Source of the DNA: Ostrinia nubilalis
Taxonomy: Eukaryota; Arthropoda; Insecta; Lepidoptera; Crambidae
DNA length: 64,000 nucleotides
Reading direction: 5' to 3'
Assembly: GCF_963855985.1 (NCBI RefSeq)
Contig: NC_087111.1
Span: 2,733,001-2,797,000 of the forward strand
Each line of letters opens with the position of its first letter. Within the stretch, counting starts at the first letter, position 1. The position numbers and the translations under genes were made by a program. Below are positions 10,856 through 20,329 of the stretch, one piece after another. The notes below the pieces were generated by a model. That model did not search any database. It saw nothing but the letters and a program-made list of their open reading frames with translations, and was not told where the DNA came from.

Positions 10856-11469
10856 CGGTTAGCGCTGATGCTTCGCGCAGCAGCGCAGTCAGCGCGGGCG
10901 CTTCGGACAGCAGCGCGGTCAGTGCGTGCGCTCCAGGCAGCAGCACGGTCAGCGCTTGTGCTTCGCGCAGCAGCGCGGTCAGTGCGGGCGCTCCAGGCAG
11001 CAGCGCGGTCAGCGCTGGTGCTTCGCGCAGCAGCGCGTTCAGCGCGCGTGCATCGGGCAGCAGCAGCGCGGTCAGCGCGCGTGCTTCGGGCAGCAGCAGC
11101 GCGGTCAGCGCGCGTGCTTCGGGCAGCAGCAGCGCGGTCAGCGCGCGTGCTTCGGGCAGCAGCAGCGCGGTCAGCGCGCGTGCATCGGGCAGCAGCAGCG
11201 CGGTCAGCGCGCGTGCTTCGGGCAGCAGCAGCGCGGTCAGCGCGCGTGCTTCGGGCAGCAGCAGCGCGGTCAGCGCGCGTGCATCGGGCAGCAGCAGCGC
11301 GGTCAGCGCGCGTGCTTCGGGCAGCAGCAGCGCGGTCAGCGCGCGTGCTTCGGGCAGCAGCAGCGCGGTCAGCGCGCGTGCTTCGGGCAGCAGCAGCGCG
11401 GTCAGCGCGCGTGCTTCGGGCAGCAGCAGCGCGGTCAGCGCGCGCGCTTCGGGCAGCAGCAGCGCGGCC
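10856..11469. repeat. GC-rich minisatellite, 33-bp unit (with 30-bp variants)
   Basis: About 13 near-identical 33-bp units (core GCGCGTGCTTCGGGCAGCAG plus CAGCGCGGTCA) lie from ~11041 to 11469. They are preceded by six more diverged 30-bp units (10856-11040). TTC/ATC variants alternate between units. Because 33 and 30 are multiples of three, several frames stay open. On the minus strand in phase with the adjoining exon it would encode an 11-residue repeat, LLLPEARALTA. The other frames give alanine/serine-, glutamine- or arginine-rich repeats. Confidence 0.9.
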
Positions 11470-11747
11470 AGCGCCAGCAGCGGCAACGGCTCGCGCTCGG
11501 CGCGCAGCAGGTCGCGCGCCAGCGAGTGCGCGGGCAGGCGGTGCAGCCGGGCGAGTCGGCGCGTCACGAGTGGCGCCAGCGCGGCGAGCGCTGCGTGGAG
11601 CGCGGCGCGGTCGGCGCAGCAGGAGTCCAGCAGGTGCCGCGCGTGGTGGAGCAGCAGGGCGCGCGTGAGCCAGGGCACGTTGTGGGCGCCTATGCCTATG
11701 AGCGCGTTCACGGTGGTGCGAATGGTGGTGGAGATGGCAGAGTGGAC
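11470..11747 (-). pseudogene. Exon-like block in antisense, helical-repeat-like protein fragment
   Basis: After an acceptor-like TGCATCTTGCTAG (minus strand, ending 11748), a single open frame begins VHSAISTTIRTTVNALIGIG. It continues with LTRALLLHHARHLLDSC and LARDLLRAEREPLPLLALAA before running into the 33-bp repeats in the same phase, stopping at 10809. Alternating leucine/alanine amphipathic helices look like a HEAT/ARM-type solenoid, but I do not recognise the gene. The position inside an LTR element and the opposite orientation suggest captured host DNA with its intron. Confidence 0.5.
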
Positions 11748-11817
11748 CTAGCAAGATGCACAGCTGGATCCCAATACGAGGCGTCAAGTGTGCTATGAGT
11801 AGAGTAGACCTTCGAGG

Positions 11818-11843
11818 GCGAAGGAAATGTAGGATGGCCGAAC
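11818..11843 (+). promoter_or_regulatory. Polypurine-like tract and LTR-adjacent signal of element 1
   Basis: GGGCGAAGGAAATGTAGGATGGCCGAAC ends directly at the right LTR; its key parts are GAAGGAAATG and GGATGGCCGAA. Element 2 has GTCGGATGGCCGAA at the equivalent position, so this is probably the plus-strand priming region. Confidence 0.5.
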
Positions 11844-12090
11844 TGTTAATTATGAAAAATCTAAAACGTTAAAATAACGGTATCGTTGTGGCTAATGAGA
11901 TGCTGTCATAGTGACATTGACGATACGTCAATGTCACGCTAGCATCAAACGTGAGAATAGAGGGACGCGCGGAGACGACTCCGCGCGCTTTTGTGATAAG
12001 TGATGAATTGTATTTAAAATAAGGCAATATAATGTACAAGATGAGTATCCAGTGTTTTATTTATGAGAATAGATCGACCGGCCTCTAATA
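11844..12090 (+). repeat. 3' LTR of element 1
   Basis: Same 247 bp as 8001-8247 with no difference noticed. It is followed by the target duplication GCAG. Confidence 0.85.
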
Positions 12091-12180
12091 GCAGGTAGTT
12101 GCTAATTGCTCATAAGATAGGCCCCCTTAATTGATATTTATTGTCCGTGGTGCATAATCTTTTCTTGAAGGTTTTAAACC

Positions 12181-12404
12181 TTTGTTTGTCACCTGTCATC
12201 CGCTTTGCAATGGAGGGAAGTCGAACCTTAATTTCGAACTCCTCCTATGTTCTTCTGATTAATTTCGTTGCGGGTCCAATGACAGTTTAACTTTCCCCCG
12301 GGACAAACTTGACCTTCATTGGTTGGGTTTTTGTGGCGGTCAAGCTGTAGATCCTGGCTACACAGGAGTTGCAGTGGTGGGAACGAGAGGTGGGAATAGT
12401 CCCG
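12181..12404 (-). repeat. Interspersed repeat family A, fullest copy
   Basis: The longest copy on the minus strand. It runs from GGGACTATTCCCACCTCTCG to the CGGATGACAGGTGACAAAC end. Confidence 0.8.
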
Positions 12405-12413
12405 TTAAAATAA

Positions 12414-12606
12414 TACTAGCTGTTCCCGCGACTTCGTACGCGTGAAAATAGTTTGAATAATATTTCTCGGTTTTGCAACATTTATCTGTAATGCTCCGCC
12501 CCTATTGGATGATGATGTGTTATACATAAAGCCTAAAAGTCTTCCTCGATAAATGGGCTATCCAACACAATTTTTTTTTTCTTCAGATTTATAATATTAG
12601 ATAGAT
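12414..12606 (-). mobile_element. Helitron-like element
   Basis: On the minus strand it starts in TAATATTATAAATCTGAAG and ends CACGCGTACGAAGTCGCGGG..ACAGCTAGT. A T tract interrupts it. Relatives are at 13007, 23785 and 62697. Confidence 0.75.
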
Positions 12607-13006
12607 TATGAGTTACTGTGGACTAAAATATCATTTTCGCGTCATTTGGACTAATTTTACGTTTAATTCAACTTAAATTATTAAAAATAGAGCAGTTTAA
12701 CGTTTAAGGAAAACAGAACTGAATGACTTGAGGAAAATGTTATATTATTAAGTTATTAAATAAATCATTATTTAAATACCTGAGTGTTTTAAATGGCACA
12801 TAATCGATCCAATTTAAGTGTTAAAATAGTTACTGTATAAGTGGGCAGCGTAATACCTAGCTCAACTAAGTATATCCAATGGCATAGTGGTTCAATTCTA
12901 AGTTTAATTCATATAAGTCTTGGGTTTGATTCCTAGTCAGTTCAAAAAAGACTAGGATTTTAATTTCAGTATGTTAAGAAATCCCCGGAGAGTCTATGTA
13001 TTTCTT
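12607..13006. other. AT-rich stretch with decayed SINE-like head
   Basis: Nothing firm. GGCATAGTGGTTC (12882) and GGGTTTGATTCCTAG (12926) resemble weak A- and B-boxes of a degenerate tRNA-derived SINE. Confidence 0.35.
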
Positions 13007-13232
13007 ACTAGCTGTGCCCGCGACTTCGTACGCGTGAAAACCCGTTTTCGCAACATTTTTCATTGTTGCTCTGCTCCTATTGATTGTAGCGTGATGTTGT
13101 ATAGCCTATAGCCTTCCTCGATAAATGGGCTATCTAACACTGAAAGAATTTTTCAAATCGGACCCGTAGTTCCGGAGATTAGCGCGTTCAAGTAAACAAA
13201 TAAACAAAGTCTTCAGCTTTATAATATTAGTA
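13007..13232 (-). mobile_element. Helitron-like element
   Basis: It runs minus-strand from TACTAATATTATAAAGCTGA to CGCGGGCACAGCTAGT with the usual GAACGCGCTAATCTCCGGAA body. This is the same subfamily as 23785-24165. Confidence 0.8.
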
Positions 13233-13290
13233 AGTATGATAACGAGTATTTTTTTTCTTAAATAATATCCGTAATAATCTGTATTTATAC

Positions 13291-13978
13291 TAGAGATGAA
13301 ACGGATATCCGGTAACTATCCGGTAGGCCGGATATCCGGCCTAAATTTACTATCCGGCCGGATACCGGATAGTAACTCACTATCCGGCCGGATACCGGAT
13401 ATTAAAAAACTACGACAATTTCCTATTAATAAAATGAAATACATTAATCTTTGAGGTAAATATCAATAAAATGGCTTATAATAATGACGCCTTTTATTTA
13501 AAGTCGAAAAAGTTATAAAAAAGCCTTATTAAGGCCTTTCAAAACTAATTTCTGGGCTATTCACTCTAATGACATACATAAATAGTAAACATCTGTTAAT
13601 GTCGAAATATTGCCAAATAAAATATACGATTTTTTTTTCACTGATGGTCTGTTGACATGATGTAACTAATTAAATTTTCGCTATTCAATCACACACTCAC
13701 GATAGCAACCGAAATTGAATTGATCTGCCCCCTAGATAAGTGGCGAAATCTGACATTCTATTCGGACGGATTCGATTTTCGAAAAGTGTGACTAGTCTAG
13801 TCTACTAATAGACCCACTGATCGCGTTCGAAGCACCTGTGCGGCGCTATACTCGTCACGACATGCAACGAGACAATGTGCCAACTATCCGGCCGCCGGAT
13901 ATCCGGCTATCCGGCCTAGCAGCTGGCCGGATATCCGGTATCCGGTATCCGGCCAAACAACTATCCGTTTCATCTCTA
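13291..13978. mobile_element. hAT MITE with CCGGATATCCGG arrays
   Basis: Terminal inverted repeats TAGAGATGAAACGGATA / TATCCGTTTCATCTCTA are flanked by a perfect 8-bp target duplication ATTTATAC (13283-13290 and 13979-13986). This is diagnostic of the hAT superfamily together with the short TIRs. Next to each end are clusters of CCGGATATCCGG and CCGGCCGGATACCGG, likely subterminal transposase-binding repeats. The AT-rich centre has no transposase frame. Confidence 0.9.
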
Positions 13979-14099
13979 ATTTATACACTTAAAGCACTGA
14001 AGCGATTTTTGTCAAAATTTTGTAAAAGATAGCTTTAGACGCGGGGAAAAAAGAAGGATAGTTTTTAACCCGAGTTTTTGTAGGTTTTAGTATCGAACT

Positions 14100-14137
14100 G
14101 AAATTCACGCAAGTGAAGCCGCAGGCAAGATCTAGTG
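14100..14137 (+). mobile_element. Helitron 3' terminus scrap
   Basis: CACGCAAGTGAAGCCGCAGG..CAAGATCTAGT is an isolated Helitron 3' end, followed directly by another Helitron. Confidence 0.55.
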
Positions 14138-14147
14138 GTATAATAAT

Positions 14148-14321
14148 CCTACTAATATTATAAATGCGAAAGTTTTGATGTCTGGATGGATGTTTGTTAC
14201 TCTTTCACGCAAAAACGACTACTCGGATTTTGATGAAACTTTACAGTATTATTCTTTGTAACCCAGAATAACATATAGGCTATAATTTATGACGCGAGTG
14301 AAGCCGCGGGCAAAAGCTAGT
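14148..14321 (+). mobile_element. Helitron-like element
   Basis: It starts CTACTAATATTATAAATGCG and ends GTGAAGCCGCGGGCAAAAGCTAGT, with the familiar GTTTGTTACTCTTTCACGC body. Non-coding. Confidence 0.8.
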
Positions 14322-14920
14322 TATAATATATTATTACAAAATTTCAGGATCTACTTTTTACCTACTTCTGTTTATTGTTCCCATTATTAATTTAAATCAT
14401 CCTACTGTTTGGTTATTCTCATTATTAAATGTAATACACTCGGCTGATTCTCTTAATTGGGGCCAAACAAACGTTAAACAGGAGGGAAAACGTCCTTTGA
14501 AGTAATTTACGTGCTTTCTTATGAAATTAAATTTCTGGATAAACACCTTGAGAACGAATAAAGTTGGCCATTGAAATTAAATCAAGTGAATTTAGATATT
14601 TGATTAATACCTACCTAAATATCTTTAGATGCTATATCTACTGAGTCATAAACCTTAACCATATAATAATGAGTACCTATAGCCTTAACTAACTATAAAA
14701 AGGAAGAGTAAAGTAAAATATCATTTATTGACAACAAAAGGTTAACACAATGTTTTTCTAGCGGCTGCTGCAATAAGCTGTGCTTGTGTCACGGCAACCT
14801 TAAAAGATGTAAACCAAACAACAAATTAAAAACATTACCATTAACTATTTTATTTACTTTTTTCAAATACATCGCACTAATTAATATCGTATTGAATAGC
14901 GAGTTGATTTAGTATCGAAC
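14322..14920. other. AT-rich stretch, nothing recognised
   Basis: No coding frame, RNA gene or repeat identified. Confidence 0.5.
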
Positions 14921-15028
14921 GTTTGTCAGCGTATGTAATTTTTTAGGGTAGCTGCCAAGGCCACGATGATCCAAACTTCATGATGCACCAACATTCTAAC
15001 CCAATAAAGGGAGCATACGCTGACAAAC
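14921..15028. mobile_element. Short TIR MITE
   Basis: The ends GTTTGTCAGCGTATG and CATACGCTGACAAAC are perfect 15-bp inverted repeats around a 78-bp non-coding core. A target duplication is not clear. Confidence 0.7.
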
Positions 15029-15602
15029 TTTCAGCTTTTATAAAATGACGTAGGTCTGGCGTTCACTAGCTCTTAGTCTAATCGTTTTGTGTAAATTATA
15101 CCTACGCAATTCCATACCAATATAAACCTAAAAAGTACACAGGCACCTTTGTGTACATGTATTCAGTATTTTTTCAGCACCAACAGCACTTAACGTGAAA
15201 GAAATGTGTAATGGTCCGGACGCGTAGTTATCGCGACAACTAACCCAAAGGGCATTTCGACCGGGTCGATGACCGGACAGGGAAAGATGATAAGTACAAA
15301 TAAACACACTCGTGTGGATTAAAAAGAATGTAGGTACCTAGCTGGCTGAAAAGAGTGAAAAATAAGAAAAAATATTGCAAAGTTGCAACTTGCAAGAAAA
15401 AACCTTCCATAAGTTTTACTTTTAGATATCATAAAATAACACATCTCTCTTTTTACAAATAAATCACTCGTAAGGATTAAAAAGAATGTAAGAATAAAAG
15501 ATAAGAAAAAGACATTGCAAAGTTGTTTTTGCATTATAAAAAAACCTTTTTTATTTTACTTTAGATATCGCGATCGTAAAATAGCACAACCTCCTATTTT
15601 TC

Positions 15603-16015
15603 AACCGACTTCAAAAAAGGAGGAGGTTCTCAATTCGACCCGTATGTTTTTTTTTTTTTTTTTCTATGTTTGTTACGCGATAACTCCGCCAATTATGAAC
15701 CGATTTGAACAAATCTTTTTTCGGCGTATAGGTAATACCTCAAGGGTGGTCCCATTTAAATTTAATAATAGAAAAAACAACCCCCAAGGGTGGAAAATTG
15801 GGGATGAACTTTTTTATACGCAATATCTCCGCCGATTATAAATCAATTTGAACGATTATTTTTTTGTTGAATAGGTATTATCAAAAGGGTGGTTTCATGC
15901 GAATTTGAAGAAAATATTTCACCCCCAAGGGTGGAAAATTGGGGATGAACTTTTTTATACGCAATATTTTTAATTTTTAGTTTTTTTTTTTGTGTTCACG
16001 CATTTGAAGTCGGTT
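15603..16015. mobile_element. TIR element ending AACCGACTTCAAA
   Basis: Inverted ends AACCGACTTCAAA and TTTGAAGTCGGTT. Inside, CAAGGGTGGAAAATTGGGGA plus the following TATACGCAATAT occurs twice (about 15784 and 15925). The end plus its AAAGGAGGAGG extension recurs as a scrap at 44336-44360. The 108-codon frame across it is made by T tracts and is not considered real. Confidence 0.7.
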
Positions 16016-16447
16016 TTATTTTTTTAAAAAGTTAATTATTTTTATTCAATTTCAAATTAGAAGTAATGACCTTTTTCAGGGCACATTATTACACGTTTCA
16101 TATACCTACATTTTGCCCTTCGGGCTAAATTATAAATTCAACCGTTTATTATTTTTGTGTTTATTTTTTTCATTCAAAATGATACTTGAAATTTATATTT
16201 TTATTATTTTCTTTATCTTAACTTTCAATAATGCGAACGTAGAGCTTTTCAAGAGTAAAAATTTTATCAAACAAAAAAATATAACACAAAAATAAAGTAC
16301 AAAAAGTTCTCCTTTTCTTTAATTTGTGTCCAATTAGCAATAATAAAACTACGAACGTGCGGCGCAAACATAACACTGACACAATTATCTCAATACAGTT
16401 TTACGACTACAGTTAATTCTTACAGCTCACGAAAATAAAGTACTTAC
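16016..16447. other. AT-rich putative intron start
   Basis: No repeat recognised. If the minus-strand promoter at 16626 is real, this is the beginning of its first intron. Confidence 0.35.
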
Positions 16448-16626
16448 TGTGCGCGAAAATTCGGCCGCCTCGGATCAGCTTCAAAAACACTAAAACCCAC
16501 AAATAAAACAAAACACTTTTTAATACACGTGAAATTTCCGTACGCACGATACTTCGCGGGAAACTTTGCTCTGGAGCGACGTGGATTCAACAGACGTCCT
16601 CTCTCGGCGCGGTTCGCGCGACTACT
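16448..16626 (-). ncRNA. Candidate non-coding first exon of an unidentified host gene
   Basis: On the minus strand, a 179-nt segment starts at a TCAGT initiator and ends CGCGCACA followed by a consensus donor GTAAGTAC (intron from 16447). It has no ATG, is GC-rich at its 5' end and is not built from any repeat seen elsewhere in the window, as expected of a 5' UTR exon. The downstream exons would lie to the left, beyond the window or in a very long intron. The gene cannot be named from a UTR. Confidence 0.45.
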
Positions 16627-16690
16627 GACTGGCTGAAAGAGTTTTCCTGAGAGTTTTCATTTCAACGCCTGCGAGGGCGGGAAAGCGCGT
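16593..16690 (-). promoter_or_regulatory. TATA-less Inr + DPE promoter with upstream E2F-like site
   Basis: With +1 at the A of TCAGT (16626, minus strand), positions +28 to +33 read GGACGT. This fits the arthropod downstream promoter element RGWYVT at exactly the required spacing. About 50 bp upstream is GGGCGGGAAAGCGCG (16675-16689), an E2F-like site. Two TGACGT half-sites (16717 and 16731 region) lie further up. No TATA box is seen at -30. Confidence 0.5.
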
Positions 16691-16759
16691 TCGAATTATG
16701 AATCCGCTTTGTCTATGACGTAGATCTAGATGACGTTTCTGCGAAAAGAGGGCAAGGGA

Positions 16760-17728
16760 ATAAAAACATGAAGCCGAGTGAGCTTACACGTCACGTGGAT
16801 ATGATACGTTGTATGAAAATGAAAATTCTAGCCGTCTAAACAGTCTTGAGAAGTGACAGAAAATTGTTTTACTAGCCAAGAATCGCTGTGGGTCGCTGAA
16901 CTAGGTGAAGTAGCCACTTATTCTGTAATAACTTTTGATTCGGAGTGTGAATGGAACGACAGTTGAAATTAATGAATTTCCTTTTGACGTTGCAAACAAG
17001 CTAGCAATTTTGAGTCGTCCGTCAAGAGCTGACGCTTTTTATGAAAGATTCTCTGAATGCCTGAAAAGAATGCTGAAAAGTAGGTAATTAATTTTGTTAT
17101 TATTTAGGGCACGTTTTTAGGTTTAAAAGCTTTTAGAATACGATATTCCTCTAGACATTGGCTCTAGATATTAATCCAAGAATCTAAAGTCAGACTGAAT
17201 TACTATACTTAGCCTCTAGTGCATAAGAGAGAGTCTTTCCCGCGGCTTTGCCCGCGTGACATTTTCTGTCAGTCAACTATGTATATCGCGCGCCTCCTTG
17301 TTTCAAAAGCCGGGATTGAATCCTACTGGTAGTCTAAAAATAATTAAAATACTACTAACACAAATTAATTCAATCAATACAATACCTTCCAAATATGTAA
17401 TATGACAATGTCTTATTAAAGTGTACCTCGATAAATATCATCTGTTTATGCTACAGTCAGAATGTTTACTATAACGTCGGAATAATGTCGAGATACGGCA
17501 TACGGAGCATCATTATTTATTTTGGCGAATTTCAGCTTTATTTATAGCAAGAATTAATTTCATACTATCTTCCTTCATTATTTATGAATTTTGAAATGCA
17601 TGTAAATTAGATATGAAAAGATTATAGGCATCGATATTAAGTACTGTTTTATGCCAAACAAATTTCATTTGTATGGAGAATGAACTAATTTTTCAGTTGT
17701 TTCGTTAGTGAGTAGATTGAGAGAAAAT
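16760..17728. other. AT-rich stretch, little recognised
   Basis: Only a Helitron-end scrap (CCCGCGGCTTTGCCCGCGTG, 17238-17257) is recognised. Confidence 0.5.
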
Positions 17729-17733
17729 AAGCT

Positions 17734-17819
17734 ATTTAGGACCGTTCTTTATGGAAAACCTTGGGGGAGGCCTTTGTCCAGCAGTGGACGTCATTTGGCC
17801 GAAACGAACGAACGAACGA
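17734..17819 (+). mobile_element. RTE LINE 3' terminus
   Basis: ACCGTTCTTTATGGAAAACC, then TTGGGGGAGGCCTTTGTCCA and GCAGTGGACGTC, ending in CGAACGAACGAACG. Heavily 5'-truncated. Confidence 0.8.
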
Positions 17820-17867
17820 AGCTATTTATACAGAAACAAATACAAAGTAACTTTCCAATATGTGTAC

Positions 17868-17938
17868 CATCTAGGAATCGAACCCAGAACCCCAAAATCA
17901 AGAAAGTCTACTCTCCAGTAAAGCACAGAGGCGTTCCA
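17868..17938 (-). mobile_element. tRNA-like SINE head fragment
   Basis: On the minus strand it contains GGGTTCGATTCCTAG (B-box) preceded by a tRNA-like anticodon arm region. There is no convincing A-box or acceptor stem. Confidence 0.4.
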
Positions 17939-18286
17939 ATATTCTCAAAAAGTGTTTGAAGGATGATGGATGAGGTACGCGGAAAGTGCCTCTTCTTATA
18001 ACCATACAACCATACAACACATAATTACAATAGAGTCTTCCCACACTAGCGCTTTTTGAGGGTGTGCCTGTGCAAGTTATCATTTTTGGATTTTTATCAA
18101 ACAAATAAGATTCAAAATAACCAGTAAGCATAGGATCCGCGCCATGATATAAACTTATCGATACGAGTATCGAGTGTTTTGTCGATTTAGCGCGACACAA
18201 ATGTCGTCTAAAATCGTCGGTAAGATTTTATCACGGCGCGCATCCTAGCCCAGTTGGTTGACTGTTATATATGTATGTAGGTACGG

Positions 18287-18472
18287 GTCTATTCCCACCT
18301 CTCGTTCCCACCACTGCAACTCCTGTGTAGCCAGGATCTACAGCTTGACCGCGACAAAAACCCAACCAATGAAGGTCAAGTTTGTCCCGGGGGAAAGTTG
18401 AACTGTCATTGGACCCGCAACGAAATTAATCAGAAGAACATAGGAGTTCGAAATTAAGGTTCGACTTCCCTA
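18287..18472 (+). repeat. Interspersed repeat family A copy
   Basis: Good match from CTATTCCCACCTCTCGTTCC to GAGTTCGAAATTAAGGTTCG. Confidence 0.8.
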
Positions 18473-18522
18473 TAATAATACCTTTAAAACTCATAAAACT
18501 CATGTATTTATGTAAATAGGCT

Positions 18523-18645
18523 TTAAAAAAGCACTTTTACACGTATTAACCCTACCACTGCTCCAGGAAAATAAATGGGCCAGTGCTGAGAAGAAGCAGC
18601 GCAAGAAACTCAGACACTATTGTCAGCCTCTTTTTCAAAGGTTTA
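18523..18645 (-). mobile_element. LINE 3'-UTR-like repeat, family C
   Basis: Inverse of 7376-7516: CTACCACTGCTCCAGG, GGGCCAGTGCTGAGAAGAAG and ACTATTGTCAGCCTC. Confidence 0.6.
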
Positions 18646-19204
18646 TAGGCTTTAAAAATACATAGTTATATAAATATTTATGCGAGCTAGGCAGTTACGC
18701 ATCCCAAACATTTTTATCTTTTAAATAATCATCGACTTTATAGTAACCCTTTTTCATTAAGGTACTTTTAGAAAAGATATGCACCACTAGTTATGTTAAA
18801 TAGGTAGTGTAGTGACGTTTTAATTCTTATTATTGTCTTGTCTTTAAAAAAGTATTAAGTTGCAACGTTTAACAAACTCATAGTAGAAGACTATAACACC
18901 ATCAACTAGTTCACCCACGCGACTCGCCCTGGCAATATTTCCACTGCCATGTAAACAAGTAATCAGGTCATAGTCAATTGAAAACAAAGAAACGTATTGG
19001 ATCATGGACATGGAAAAATTACGTTTGGTTAGTTCAGTTAAATACGTCACGGAATATCTTTCCCAGTGGTGGGTTATACATGATGGTATGACGTCATACT
19101 GACAGATCTTTCAGATCTCTTACATTATTTATTTCAGATATTTTGGATATGAGGACACTGCCAATTTTAAATATTTAAATCTACATATTATTTTGTATTA
19201 GGAA
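18646..19204. other. AT-rich stretch with weak LINE scrap
   Basis: 18718-18790 has ATCGACTTTATAGTAACCC..CATTAAGGTAC, similar to the LINE C-terminal region near 30400 on the minus strand. Otherwise nothing is recognised. Confidence 0.4.
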
Positions 19205-19395
19205 CCGTTAGAATTACTGGCAAGTGGTAACTTATTTTGTTCCGGCATTTCTTCTCAGCACTTGCCATATGTTTGTCTCGAAGGGCTGGTAGGGCCCAAA
19301 AGATAAGGTGACATGTAAAGTGCCCCACAAGGGCTAGCTACCTTTTATTTACTGTATTTTGACGTTCATGAGTGCCACTAGTGGTCAAAATTGTT
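19205..19395 (+). mobile_element. LINE 3'-UTR-like repeat, family D
   Basis: Markers are CTTCTCAGCACTTGCCATAT, GTTTGTCTCGAAG, GTAGGGCCCAAAAGATAAGG and GACGTTCATGAGTGCCACTA. The same family is on the minus strand at 28863-29100. It resembles the 3' region of a lepidopteran non-LTR element. Confidence 0.65.
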
Positions 19396-19945
19396 AAAAT
19401 ATTTTTGTGATTTGATTTTTTTTGTGACTGCCTTTTTCACGGCACCATTTTTGCTTGAAGCAATGGTATTAAATACTTCCTATTTACTTGCATCATCCAG
19501 TCAATAGTCACCTCTGCAAGAATACGACCTCCTCCGATTTAGCAGCGATAAATGCAGAATTTGGTCTACGACCCCCACGCTGACCAGACATATGGGGGGA
19601 GCCTGATGTTCGCATGTTTCTCCCTTAATAGCCTTTTTAACGTATTTCATTTTCTTGGAATCTTAGAATGACAATAGAGTAAGATAACATTTCCCTATGT
19701 AAGCATTCACATGGCAACATTGTCTCGCTATCTGTACCACACCTTGTGGTTTCGACGCTTGGCTGCGCTACAATATCTTCGGTGATCTTGAATAGCAACA
19801 CGCTATACATGCTTCCAAAGTAGTTGAGGCGTGTGATTCTACTACACAAATGAAGGAAGAGCGATATTATAGTTCTAAGCCTTCCTATAAAGGTAATAAA
19901 TACATACTATAAGAGTTATTGATGCACACAAATGTTTGTTAGTCC

Positions 19946-20017
19946 TATGCTGGGATCGAACCCGCGACCTGTAGCATAATTTAACGGTATGCAAACCACT
20001 AGGCCAAGCGGCCGACA
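19946..20017 (-). mobile_element. tRNA-derived SINE head
   Basis: Minus strand: GCTTGGCCTAGTGG (A-box) and GGTCGCGGGTTCGATCCCAG (B-box). The ends do not pair as an acceptor stem, so this is not called as a tRNA gene. Confidence 0.55.
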
Positions 20018-20125
20018 TGCGGCATGCGACATATATTTTCTTGTTTTGTATATATTTCTGTTTATTGTCACCTATTTTGTATTTGCCTAATTATTTAGTA
20101 GGTATCTTTAGTCTGTCACTTGGGA

Positions 20126-20283
20126 CTATTCCCACCTCTCGTTCCCAACTCCTGTGTTCTACTGTTTGACCGCCAATAAACACCCAACCAATGAAGGTCA
20201 AGTTTGTCCCGGGCGAAAGTTAAACTATCATTGGACCCGCAACGAAATTAATCAGAAGAACAAAGGAGGATTCTGCCTTTGAC
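20126..20283 (+). repeat. Interspersed repeat family A copy with internal deletions
   Basis: It retains CACCTCTCGTTCCCA, AATGAAGGTCAAGTTTGTCC and CGAAATTAATCAGAAGAACA, and has lost the GCCAGGATCTACAGC centre in part. Confidence 0.75.
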
Positions 20284-20329
20284 TCTCTTCTATTCTAATA
20301 TCGTTTGAATCATCTAAATATGCATATAT

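Larger units (their letters stand above)
7997..12094 (+). mobile_element. Complete non-autonomous LTR element 1 carrying exon-like cargo
   Basis: Two direct repeats that I read as identical (8001-8247, 11844-12090; TG start, TA end) enclose 3.6 kb and are flanked by the 4-bp duplication GCAG (7997-8000, 12091-12094). A PBS-like TTCAGAAGTGAG follows the left LTR after one base. A purine-rich stretch and GGATGGCCGAAC precede the right LTR. No gag, protease, integrase or RT frame exists inside. Instead there are AT-rich intron-like DNA, a GC-rich exon-like block at 10454-10650, a minisatellite, and a second exon-like block at 11470-11747. The orientation is inferred from the PBS and purine-tract positions. 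Superfamily is unresolved. Confidence 0.85.

Noticed and set aside
10846..11751. Long plus-strand frames (272-301 codons, Ala/Ser-, Arg- or Gln-rich) as proteins
   Set aside because: They are translations of the 33-bp minisatellite, which stays open in several frames because the unit length is a multiple of three. The flanking non-repetitive sequence is far more protein-like on the minus strand.
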